The notes under the pieces: model-generated
What the model was told of the DNA's origin: nothing
Seen by the model: only the letters and a program-made list of their open reading frames with translations
The model's database searches: none
Made by a program: the position numbers and the translations under genes
DNA from: Candidatus Jordarchaeia archaeon
GTDB lineage: Archaea; Asgardarchaeota; Jordiarchaeia; Jordiarchaeales; Freyrarchaeaceae
Assembly: GCA_018383835.1 (NCBI GenBank)
Contig: JAHAWR010000035.1
Coordinates: 1 to 12,744, forward strand
Direction: 5' to 3'
DNA length: 12,744 nucleotides
Shown here: positions 6,897 to 12,744 of the stretch, one piece after another
Layout of the letters: every line of letters starts with the position of its first letter
Numbering within the stretch: the stretch's first letter is position 1

Positions 6897-7027
6897 CCGT
6901 TGTCGAGTAGGAACATTAACCGTCCGCATCTCGGGCTTTTACAGGGGTTTCGAGGCCACCAAGTGTTCACTGTTCGAAAGCCGCATCTACATGTGAAGGC
7001 GCTCCCACTCAGCTCGCCTACCGCCAC
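6893..7027 (-). CDS. possible small zinc-ribbon protein
   Basis: A 44-residue frame from a GTG at 7027 with Cys at 13, 15, 29 and 34 arranged FTCRCG...NPCKSPRCG, resembling the small archaeal zinc ribbons that read CRCG...PRNPKKCPRCG. The frame can be extended to a GTG at 7111 (72 residues), directly behind the stop of the MtxX-like gene. The short form is preferred because 'taaatagtttaa' on the minus strand at 7069-7080 looks like a TATA box placed to start transcription near 7048. The second cysteine pair has C-x4-C spacing instead of C-x2-C, so zinc binding is less certain. Its stop overlaps the stop of ATPase B tail to tail. No function can be given; nucleic-acid binding is usual for such proteins. 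Confidence 0.42.
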   Translation of the reverse strand: MAVGELSGSAFTCRCGFRTVNTWWPRNPCKSPRCGRLMFLLDNG

Positions 7028-7068
7028 GTACCGGGCCAGGATCGAGGCATGCTCAGGATGCCGCAACG

Positions 7069-7080
7069 TTAAACTATTTA
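7069..7080 (-). promoter_or_regulatory. possible TATA box of the small zinc-ribbon gene
   Basis: The minus strand reads 'taaatagtttaa', an A/T island in otherwise GC-rich intergenic DNA, about 45 nt ahead of the GTG at 7027. Confidence 0.35.
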
Positions 7081-7111
7081 GGAGCTGTTTCGGGGCTCTC
7101 CGCGCAGCCAC

Positions 7112-7945
7112 TCACTTGCATTGAAGATTTTTTGCGGCTGCTGCCATAATGGTTGCTCCAGTGTACTCGTTGGGTGGCGCCGCCCTCGACGTGTCGACAA
7201 CTGGCTTCGCTAAGTTCAGGTATATTGCCCCATAGGACTTTCCTAAGCCGAGATGTATGAGTGTCCTGTAGATCAAGTTCCCCGATATGCCATCCGGCGC
7301 CACTATGACGTTCCTCCCCTCTGCGACCGCGTTTTCTATCAGTATCTGGTAATGTTCAGCATCGTAGCCTTCCCCCCTGAGGATGGCCGCCGCCTCCTCC
7401 GCTTCCCTTATCGTTTTGTCAACTCTTAGGCTCCTGCCCAAGTCTCCTAGTCTGCCCCCAGAGATGACGGCTATCATGGGTTTTAGTCCTATTTTCTCGA
7501 GGAAAGAGGAGGCCCCAACAGCCAGTGAAACCTTCTCGTCGACCCCCTCCCCCTCGTCTACCCCTACGGGGGCGAACATGAACTGGCGTCCGGCCGCGTC
7601 CTCCAGGAGGGCGACCCTTAACACCTTCTTCACGTTAAACATTGCCTTAACCTGCTTAAGGAATGACGAGGCGCTAAGTCCCCCCCGCACCACCCCGTCG
7701 ACGCTCTCGGACATTAAGAGCTCTAGGAGCGCCTTCTCGGGATCATCGGATGGGTGGAAACGCGTCCATCTCACTCTTCCTTCCAGCTCCGGTTTCCCAA
7801 CAAGTACAACGTCAACGGTGCTTGACGCCTGTTCGACACCGCGCAGTATCCTCTCCACGGTGTCGGGGTCTCCTACGCCCACGCCCACCTTCACACGGCT
7901 TCTTGACGCCGCCTGTAAAAGTGTGGAGTATATCAATGGGGTCAC
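7112..7945 (-). CDS. mtxX: MtxX / methanogenesis marker protein 4-like protein
   Basis: A 277-residue soluble protein matching the MtxX (Mmp4) family along its length: KVGVGVGDPDTVERIL (19-34), VDGVVRGGLSASSFL (82-96), FMFAPVGVDEG (122-132), IAVISGGRLGDLGRSLRVDKTI (158-179), DAEHYQILIENAV (195-207), IVAPDGISGNLIYRTL (214-229) and VDTSRA. The fold resembles phosphate acetyl/butyryltransferases. The family was linked with methyltransferase genes in methanogens and is used as a methanogenesis marker, but its reaction has not been firmly shown. The GTG start sits in a GTGA overlap with the stop of the upstream M42 gene, so the two are co-translated. Nothing else in the window is specific to methanogenesis, so the function here stays open. 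Confidence 0.8.
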   Translation of the reverse strand: MTPLIYSTLLQAASRSRVKVGVGVGDPDTVERILRGVEQASSTVDVVLVGKPELEGRVRWTRFHPSDDPEKALLELLMSESVDGVVRGGLSASSFLKQVKAMFNVKKVLRVALLEDAAGRQFMFAPVGVDEGEGVDEKVSLAVGASSFLEKIGLKPMIAVISGGRLGDLGRSLRVDKTIREAEEAAAILRGEGYDAEHYQILIENAVAEGRNVIVAPDGISGNLIYRTLIHLGLGKSYGAIYLNLAKPVVDTSRAAPPNEYTGATIMAAAAKNLQCK

Positions 7946-9015
7946 CTCTGCTGCGCTAGCTTCTCGTGCGCCCTCTCAAGTGAGAGCTTCAAAAGCTTCA
8001 CTGCGTTTTCAACGTCTCTGAGGTTTAACACCTCCACAGGCGTGTGGATGTAGCGTGTCGGCACCGAGAGGACTGCTGCCGGAACACCTCCCCTCGCCAA
8101 GGCGATCTCTGTCGCGTCAGTTGTGCCCCCCTCGAACACGTCCAGCTGGTAGGGTATTCCGTTTCTCTCCGCTGTCTCTATGAGGAGGCTTCTGGGAAGC
8201 GGGTGGGATATGAGTCCCCCGCCGAGGCTCTCACGCCTGCCGTCCGCTATGGTGATCGCCGGTCCCCTTCCAAGCTTAACCGGCGCCCTCCTCTCGTCGA
8301 CTCCCGGGTAGTCTCCTGCGGCTGTAACGTCGACTGCCACCCCCATGTCTGGGTCTACAGTGAAGGTCGAGGTGCGCGCCCCCCTGAGGCCGACCTCCTC
8401 CATGACAGATGCTACACCGTAAACGGTGACCTCAGGGTCTACGCTCTTCATGACCTCGACGAGCACGAGGCAGCCGACCCTGTCGTCGAAAGCCTTCCCG
8501 CATACGAATCCGTTCCTCAACTCCACGAGGTCGCCTATCCAGGTTATAGGGCACCCCGTCCTGACCCCCCACGCCTCCGCCTCCTCCTTACTCGTAGCCC
8601 CAATGTCGATGAACATGTCCTCTCTTTCAACTGGTTTCTTACGTTTCTCCTCCGGTAGCAGGTGGGGTGGCGTCGACCCTATGACTCCGGGTATGGCATC
8701 TTTCTCCGTATGGACAAGAACCCGCTGGTTCAGGACTGTTTGGTCTAGGAACCCTCCAAGGTACGAGAACCTTATGTAGCCCTCCTTCTCTATGTATTTG
8801 ACCAGCATGCCTATCTCGTCCATGTGCGCCGCAACCATGACCTTCGCGTCCCCCCTGCCTCCTTTCTTAACACATATCAGGTTCCCCAGCCTGTCCTCAC
8901 TCACCTCGTCCACGTAGCTCCTAAGCTCCTCCTTCATTATCCTCCTCACGTTCTCCTCGTACCCTGACGGGGCACAAGCCTCAACAAGCCTCTTCAAGAG
9001 CTCCTTCACGCTCAT
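7942..9015 (-). CDS. M42 family (TET) aminopeptidase
   Basis: A 357-residue cytosolic metallo-aminopeptidase of the self-compartmentalising TET type, which trims peptides left by the proteasome. All active-site positions are present (numbered from one residue upstream of the ATG): AAHMDEIG (His65, Asp67), CGKAFDDR (Asp178), MEEVGLRGA (catalytic Glu207, metal Glu208), VAVDVT (Asp230) and RYIHTPVE (His325), with the usual insert (residues ~92-160) and the EGGTTDAT motif. Old annotations call such proteins cellulase or endoglucanase M, which is misleading. The ATG at 9015 is favoured by the TATA box at 9051-9060; a GTG at 9018 is in frame immediately before it. First gene of a two-gene unit with the MtxX-like gene. 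Which residue it cleaves (Leu, Asp/Glu or Lys type) cannot be read. Confidence 0.95.
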   Translation of the reverse strand: MSVKELLKRLVEACAPSGYEENVRRIMKEELRSYVDEVSEDRLGNLICVKKGGRGDAKVMVAAHMDEIGMLVKYIEKEGYIRFSYLGGFLDQTVLNQRVLVHTEKDAIPGVIGSTPPHLLPEEKRKKPVEREDMFIDIGATSKEEAEAWGVRTGCPITWIGDLVELRNGFVCGKAFDDRVGCLVLVEVMKSVDPEVTVYGVASVMEEVGLRGARTSTFTVDPDMGVAVDVTAAGDYPGVDERRAPVKLGRGPAITIADGRRESLGGGLISHPLPRSLLIETAERNGIPYQLDVFEGGTTDATEIALARGGVPAAVLSVPTRYIHTPVEVLNLRDVENAVKLLKLSLERAHEKLAQQR

Positions 9016-9050
9016 CACCCCACAAGTCTACCACCAAACTGAGAAGGAGG

Positions 9051-9060
9051 CTATTTTAAG
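9051..9060 (-). promoter_or_regulatory. TATA box of the M42-MtxX operon
   Basis: The minus strand reads 'cttaaaatag', 36-45 nt before the ATG at 9015, implying a leader of about 10-15 nt with 'gtggggtg' next to the start. Confidence 0.5.
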
Positions 9061-9084
9061 GTGTCCCCCTGCAGGGTTGCCTCC

Positions 9085-9651
9085 CTAGGGGACGGCGGCA
9101 AAGGCGAGGTTTCCAATGAAGAAGGAGACCAGGAGGCTTAGCGTTATAAGCGGCATCAGGGGCGGAGAGAACCTCCTCCAAGAAAAACTGTCTGCGCCTC
9201 CCCCTTCACCCGCTCCTCCTCCGCCTCCAACGACTCCCCTCACCTTTCTTCTGAGAGAGTGTGCGGTGGCCACGACCAGGGTTAGGGCTCCCAGCATGAT
9301 GAAGAGATTTGTTACCAGAGCTAGGGGTAGAAAGTGGAGGGGGAGGCGGCCGCGCCCTACAGGAACAAGTATGCAGGCCACGATAATCGCCTTACAGTCG
9401 GCTCCCCCCAGAATTTTGAGCCTGAGCAGCAGGTAAGCTAGAAGCAGGGCTGAAGCCCCGCTCAAAGCAGCCTCCTCGACCTGGATGACCCCCCGCTCCA
9501 CCATTAGAGGCGTTGTTGCGGCGCCGACCAGCATGGGGGGAGCCCATAAAATGTTTGGCACTCTTCTCGTTTTCAAGTCGAAGTACGACGCACACGAGAG
9601 AGCCAAGAGAGCCACGGCGAGGGAGACGAGCTGAATGTAAGCAGCGTCCAA
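9085..9651 (-). CDS. archaeal prepilin peptidase, A24 family (PibD/FlaK-like)
   Basis: A 188-residue membrane aspartic protease expected to cleave class III signal peptides of archaeal type IV pilins and archaellins at the inner face of the membrane. The two catalytic aspartates are visible: Asp25 in SYFDLKTRRVPN and Asp85 in LGGADCKAI, the archaeal form of the GxGD motif. About six hydrophobic segments; a glycine-rich linker (GGGGGAGEGGGAD, residues 142-154) separates the last from the rest. The TTG start at 9651 is supported by a 'gggggcc' ribosome site and lies 15 nt behind the GluRS stop, so both genes are probably one transcript. No pilin or pilus ATPase gene is in the window. At 188 residues it is somewhat short for the family, but both aspartates and the topology are kept. 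Confidence 0.85.
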   Translation of the reverse strand: MDAAYIQLVSLAVALLALSCASYFDLKTRRVPNILWAPPMLVGAATTPLMVERGVIQVEEAALSGASALLLAYLLLRLKILGGADCKAIIVACILVPVGRGRLPLHFLPLALVTNLFIMLGALTLVVATAHSLRRKVRGVVGGGGGAGEGGGADSFSWRRFSPPLMPLITLSLLVSFFIGNLAFAAVP

Positions 9652-9666
9652 GGGAGAGCGGCCCCC

Positions 9667-11403
9667 TCAGTTATGGGCGAAAAACAAGATTATTTCGGGC
9701 TCCATAGAGTCCACCCTGCAGAAGCCGTACCTCTCAAACTGGACGATCTTGTCCTTGGCAAGCCTCCGGCAGTCGGGCTCACCCAGCCCCTCAACTACCT
9801 CCCCGTCAGGCTTAACAACCTTAACCCTCAGGCACCCCTCAGAGGGAACCCAGTGTATGATCGGAGCCCTGCGCGCCCTGGCATCATCCACGCTCAAGCT
9901 ATGGAACACCCCAACGACTCCCCCCTCACCTTCCCCCTTAACCTCAAAGTTCAGCAGGTCCTTGAGCCTGAAGACGCATCCCTTACTCATCCTCACCGCG
10001 TCCCTCTCGTCAACGTAAACCTCGATGCGCCCGTTTTTGGCGTTGACCTCGATCGTCCTTGCACCCCTCTCAGGAAAGTCTGGGTGGAAGGGTGGGCGCG
10101 CCGCGAGCCTGCTGACGGGCACGTCATCAACAGCCAGTTTCACGGGATTCTCCACGAAGAAGTACCTGTCAGCCTCCGGGTCAACAATCCTCCTGTTGAC
10201 AGCGTAGAGGTTCTCGGGGCTATATTCCACGTCGATCATGCTTAGCCCTAGGCTCAGTATAGACTCCCTTAGCGCCTCCGGCTTTATCCCCCTCCTCTGG
10301 AGGGACTGCAAGCTCCAAGTTCGCGGGTCGCTCCACCCCATGTAAACCCCCCTCTCTATGTTCCTGCGCGCCTCAGTCTTGCTGAGCTTTAACCCTTTAA
10401 ACGTAAGTATACCATAGTGTATGAACTCCACCTCGGGCCACCCGTATATCCTCCACACGAACCTCTCTATGGCGTCCTCCTTAACCAGATCCTTACCTCT
10501 CAGTATGTGTGTTACACCAAGCAGGTGGTCGTCTATCGCCCACGAAAACTCGAGTAGCGGCCAGACACGGTACTTGGAACCGACCCGGGGGTGCTCCCTC
10601 TCGGAGATCCGCATTATGACGTGGTCCCTCAGGGCGGGGTCGGGCAGATCCATGCCTGTCTTAAGCCTCACAACGGCCTCTCCCTCACCGTAAACCCCCT
10701 CCAGCATCCCCTCCCACCTCTCAAGGTTCTCCTCGACCGGCGAGTCCCTGTGGGGGCAAGCCTTCATCTTTTCCTTGAACTTCTCCCTCCACTCCCTTCG
10801 CTCACATGTGCAAACGTAAGCGTGCATCTTCCTGATCAGGTCTTCGCAGTAGTCGTAGAATATCTGAACCCTGTCCGACTTGTAGAACTCCCTGTGCCAC
10901 TCCACCCCGAGCCACTGTAGCCCCTCAACTATGAGGTCATACGCCTCCGGCACCACGCGCTTCTCCCCCCCACCTATAGTGTCGTCGAACACTAGGATCA
11001 GCTCGCCTCCATAACGCTTAACGTACTCGTCGTTCAGAATAGCCATCCTAGCGTTCCCTATGTGGAGGGGGCCTGAAGGATACGGGGCGAGCCTCATGAC
11101 CACCTTCCCGTACTTTTCAACGTTGGGGAGTGGAGGCAGCTTCCTCTCCTCTTTCGCCTTACTCTCCTTCGGAATTTCCGGGGATAGCTCCTCCAACTTT
11201 CTCTTCTGGGCGTCCAAGGGCATAGCGTTGACCTCCTCGACGACCTCTTCTACGGCTCTGAGAACCTCCCTCACTCTCTGCCTTAGCTCCGGTAACTCGG
11301 AGAGAACCTTCCCCATGACAGCCTTCGCGTCAGCCTTCCCGCCATACTTAACCGCGTTGGCGAGGACGTGCCTTAGAAGCGTCTTTCTCAACTCTTCCTC
11401 CAA
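9667..11403 (-). CDS. gltX: glutamyl-tRNA synthetase, archaeal type
   Basis: A 578-residue class I synthetase of the archaeal/eukaryotic GlnRS-like branch, which loads Glu on tRNA-Glu and, in archaea, also on tRNA-Gln for later amidation by GatDE. A ~95-residue helical N-terminal extension precedes the Rossmann domain with APYPSGPLHIGNAR (HIGH motif, residues 114-117) and LKLSKTE (KMSKS motif, 339-343). The pair CTC (198, 200) with CPH (216, 218) makes the expected zinc knuckle. The C-terminal beta-barrel anticodon domain runs from about 400 to the end. The start is a TTG at 11403; stops lie just upstream, and 'gggggtt' is placed for ribosome binding. First gene of the GluRS-prepilin peptidase unit. 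Confidence 0.96.
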   Translation of the reverse strand: MEEELRKTLLRHVLANAVKYGGKADAKAVMGKVLSELPELRQRVREVLRAVEEVVEEVNAMPLDAQKRKLEELSPEIPKESKAKEERKLPPLPNVEKYGKVVMRLAPYPSGPLHIGNARMAILNDEYVKRYGGELILVFDDTIGGGEKRVVPEAYDLIVEGLQWLGVEWHREFYKSDRVQIFYDYCEDLIRKMHAYVCTCERREWREKFKEKMKACPHRDSPVEENLERWEGMLEGVYGEGEAVVRLKTGMDLPDPALRDHVIMRISEREHPRVGSKYRVWPLLEFSWAIDDHLLGVTHILRGKDLVKEDAIERFVWRIYGWPEVEFIHYGILTFKGLKLSKTEARRNIERGVYMGWSDPRTWSLQSLQRRGIKPEALRESILSLGLSMIDVEYSPENLYAVNRRIVDPEADRYFFVENPVKLAVDDVPVSRLAARPPFHPDFPERGARTIEVNAKNGRIEVYVDERDAVRMSKGCVFRLKDLLNFEVKGEGEGGVVGVFHSLSVDDARARRAPIIHWVPSEGCLRVKVVKPDGEVVEGLGEPDCRRLAKDKIVQFERYGFCRVDSMEPEIILFFAHN

Positions 11404-11592
11404 GAACGAACCCCCAACTAACTATGGCCGACCTCAGGAATAAAGCTAAAAGGCAAAGAGCGTAAAAAATTTTTAGTGCACTTCAGGGGATTAGAGTACC
11501 AACTAACATTAGCATGCCCATCCCAAAACCCTCCCTGGAGATCCCCTCCGCCACGCAACCCCTCAAATCCCCTCTAAGAGGGTAAAGCAGCG
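11404..11592. other. intergenic stretch between GluRS and the transposon relics
   Basis: Holds the GluRS promoter region at its left edge, a C-rich tract on the plus strand, and a small perfect hairpin (CCCTC at 11570-11574, GAGGG at 11578-11582). No gene is recognisable. It may include decayed upstream parts of the TnpB relic that becomes readable further right. Confidence 0.4.
11440..11453 (-). promoter_or_regulatory. possible promoter of the GluRS operon
   Basis: The minus strand reads 'gccttttagcttta' about 40-50 nt ahead of the TTG start. A second A/T island (11464-11476, 'aaaaaattttta' type) lies further out and could serve instead, so the exact box is uncertain. Confidence 0.3.
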
Positions 11593-11928
11593 TTGAGGTT
11601 TACCTGCAGACTCCAGGGGGTTGGCTCCTCCTCTGCTTCCCTTTCCGCGTTCCTCCAGAGGACCGTTAAGAAGTCCGGCGTGAACGGCTACCACCATACA
11701 CGTGAAGTAAGGTCACCCCGAAGATCCGCTCCAGATACAGGTACTATACAGGTACTACAGAAACCTGAAGGGAGCAAGCGCGTCTTCAGGTGCCCGAAGT
11801 ACGAGCTCGTAACCGATAAAGGGAATGCGTCAATAAACGTTTGGAAAGTGTTCCTTAAGATGCGGGGTTGTGGGTTCCCCCAGAAAGGGCTAAGCTTGAT
11901 GAAGCCGTTGTTAGCAGTTTCCAAGTAG
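11593..11928 (+). pseudogene. TnpB relic, C-terminal part only
   Basis: The last ~60 codons (from about 11750) read as the end of an archaeal TnpB nuclease: a zinc-finger half KRVFRCPK followed by LVTDKGNASINVW, which corresponds to the usual CPKCG-LV-(T/A)DRD-NA-IN segment, and then a tail KMRGCGFPQKG.SLMKP before the stop at 11926-11928. The second cysteine of the finger is Tyr and the following Gly is Glu, both explained by single G-to-A changes, and one residue of the DRD motif that carries the third RuvC aspartate is lost. The 5' half of the open frame (11593-11750) shows no TnpB motif and may be out-of-frame debris. The gene is dead: RuvC I and II and the first CxxC are absent. The IS607 promoter and tnpA start within 40 nt after it. 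Confidence 0.62.
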
Positions 11929-11965
11929 GAAGGTTTAAATAGTTGTAAGTATAGATAAATTACTG

Positions 11966-12198
11966 ATGAGTGAAAGACTCTACACACTTAAAGAAGCCAA
12001 GAAGCTCCTTAGAGCCACCACATGGACAATCCAACAATGAAACAGACAAATAAGATCAGATATATTAGTATTAGAACTATTGGGGGTTGCCGACGAACTG
12101 ATAACTATTGTCTCACACTTCACTGGAAAACCCTCGGAATGAGGAGCCATAAGTATAAAGAGGTCGTTAGCTGTGTCAGAGTGCTCATATCAAGTTAG
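11966..12198 (+). pseudogene. IS607 tnpA (serine recombinase) pseudogene, internally deleted
   Basis: Starts ATG with MSERLYTLKEAKKLL..TTWTIQQ, the MerR-like helix-turn-helix that opens IS607 TnpA and normally continues with W-D. Here a TGA stands at 12038 where TGG (Trp) is expected, another G-to-A change. After about ten more codons the sequence jumps to the far C-terminus: DELITIVSHFTGK, then one frameshift near 12140, then LGMRSHKYKEVVSCVRVLISS and a stop at 12196-12198. The recombinase core with the catalytic serine is missing. Total length is 233 nt against about 600 for an intact gene. Confidence 0.78.
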
Positions 12199-12744
12199 AT
12201 CCTACAAAGTAAAACACGACTACGACGTTAAAGGGTTCTTAGAAGCTTATAGATGGCTATTGCAAAGAGCGATCGACGAGACCTGGAAAAACATAACTTG
12301 GAATGAGAGGGTCATCAAGAATAGGAGAAGGTTGATTCCGATAATTCCGAAGAGCAGCGAGTTCAAGCGGAACTTAAGGAACTCTTTACTTAGAAATTGG
12401 GTTTTCTGCGCTCACTACGCTGACTCCGCAATCAAGCAAGCATATTCAACTAAAGTCTTGGAGGAGGAACTACTTGAAGGGGAGAAGAACTAGAGCGAAG
12501 CCTGTCGTTAAGAAGAAGTTTGTTAGAGTGAAGGAGACGCTGTATTCCTACAGGGACGGTAAGATCAAGATAAGCATTAAACCATATGAAGGGTATTTGG
12601 TTTTCGATGTCTCGAACGCTTGGTTCTGGAGTAGAGCTAAAGGAGAGATGGGGGAGCTAATCCTCACCGAGAAGTTTCTGATCATTACTTAGGTTTAAGC
12701 GGAGAGTTGAGGAAAGAGGAGTGATTGCGTGGGACTGCAACGAG
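12173..12744 (+). pseudogene. IS607-associated tnpB pseudogene, frameshifted, 3' part outside the window
   Basis: Begins with a GTG overlapping the tnpA end by 26 nt and reads VRSYKVKHDYDV..FLEAYRWLLQRAIDE.W.NI.W, the N-terminus of an archaeal IS607 TnpB. The frame changes near 12446-12455; the next frame continues SWRRNYLKGRR..AKPVVKKKFVRVKETLYSYRDGKI...GELILTEKFLIIT. It changes again near 12685-12691, after which RRVEERGVIAWDCNE ends at the window edge; the Asp at 12733-12735 is the first RuvC catalytic residue. Both shifts go the same way (net +1 each). Between breaks the peptide is well preserved, so inactivation is not old. RuvC II, the zinc finger and the omega-RNA would lie to the right. 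Confidence 0.8.

Larger units (their letters stand above)
11933..12744 (+). mobile_element. degenerate IS607-family element, left end to mid-tnpB, cut by the window edge
   Basis: A TATA-like 'gtttaaatag' (11933-11942) is followed by an overlapping tnpA-tnpB pair in IS607 order: a serine-recombinase TnpA with a MerR-like N-terminus and a TnpB nuclease. Both genes are broken, so the copy cannot move by itself. The peptides are close in wording to elements I know from Sulfolobales. Only the left part is visible; the right end lies beyond 12744. Confidence 0.75.

Noticed and set aside
7383..8021. 212-residue plus-strand frame rich in Ser, Thr and Pro
   Set aside because: Antisense to the MtxX-like gene, whose family motifs are intact; the composition is what such a shadow gives.
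8044..8658. 204-residue plus-strand frame
   Set aside because: Antisense shadow of the M42 aminopeptidase, which has complete catalytic motifs; the plus frame has no recognisable domain.
9673..10245. 190-residue plus-strand frame
   Set aside because: Antisense shadow of the GluRS C-terminal domain; proline-rich peptide without motifs.
600..11400. The whole central segment as cargo of a composite transposon between TnpB relics
   Set aside because: The genes are mostly housekeeping, base composition looks even across them, and the flanking relics are of different kinds and broken.
1..12744. CRISPR array or tRNA/rRNA gene
   Set aside because: No regularly spaced repeats of 24-37 nt and no T-loop plus acceptor pairing were found on either strand by eye; GTTCGA-like strings at 246 and 6974 have no cloverleaf around them.

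Overview
The window reads as DNA from a thermophilic archaeon, probably of the Thermoproteota/Crenarchaeota sphere. The evidence is: an archaeal bifunctional fructose-1,6-bisphosphate aldolase/phosphatase; an archaeal-type glutamyl-tRNA synthetase with a long N-terminal extension; an archaeal prepilin peptidase; an M42 TET-type aminopeptidase; TATA-like promoters at about the archaeal distance from start codons; frequent ATA, AGA and AGG codons; and IS607/TnpB relics like those of Sulfolobales. The species cannot be named from the sequence.

Layout. Positions 1-570 hold no intact gene: a probable right end of a TnpB-type element (1-123), a 14-bp tandem repeat and a T-rich (minus strand) terminator repeat. 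FBP aldolase/phosphatase lies on the minus strand (616-1716), divergent from a membrane protease of the PrsW/YhfC type (1977-2801). A T-rich stretch plus a new TATA box separate that from an ABC export cluster on the plus strand: ATPase A with an unusual duplicated N-terminal domain (2927-4753), an ABC-2 permease (4734-5900) and ATPase B (5907-6896). A small possible zinc-ribbon gene (6893-7027, minus) ends against ATPase B. Next come two minus-strand units: M42 aminopeptidase followed by an MtxX/methanogenesis-marker-4-like protein (GTGA overlap), and GluRS followed by an A24 prepilin peptidase (15-nt gap). From about 11590 to the right edge the sequence is a graveyard of transposon genes: the C-terminus of one TnpB, then an internally deleted and frameshifted IS607 TnpA overlapping a twice-frameshifted TnpB that runs off the window.

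How it works together. FBPA/P (gluconeogenesis), GluRS (translation) and the M42 enzyme (peptide turnover) are housekeeping. The three ABC genes probably form one exporter: two different ATPases would pair under a permease dimer, since both carry the same kind of C-terminal module ending in a T-F-x-D-Y-F-R motif. Its substrate cannot be read from the sequence. The most unusual item is the N-terminal region of ATPase A, two copies of a ~100-residue unit that I do not recognise. The MtxX-like gene is also notable, being a marker associated with methanogens.
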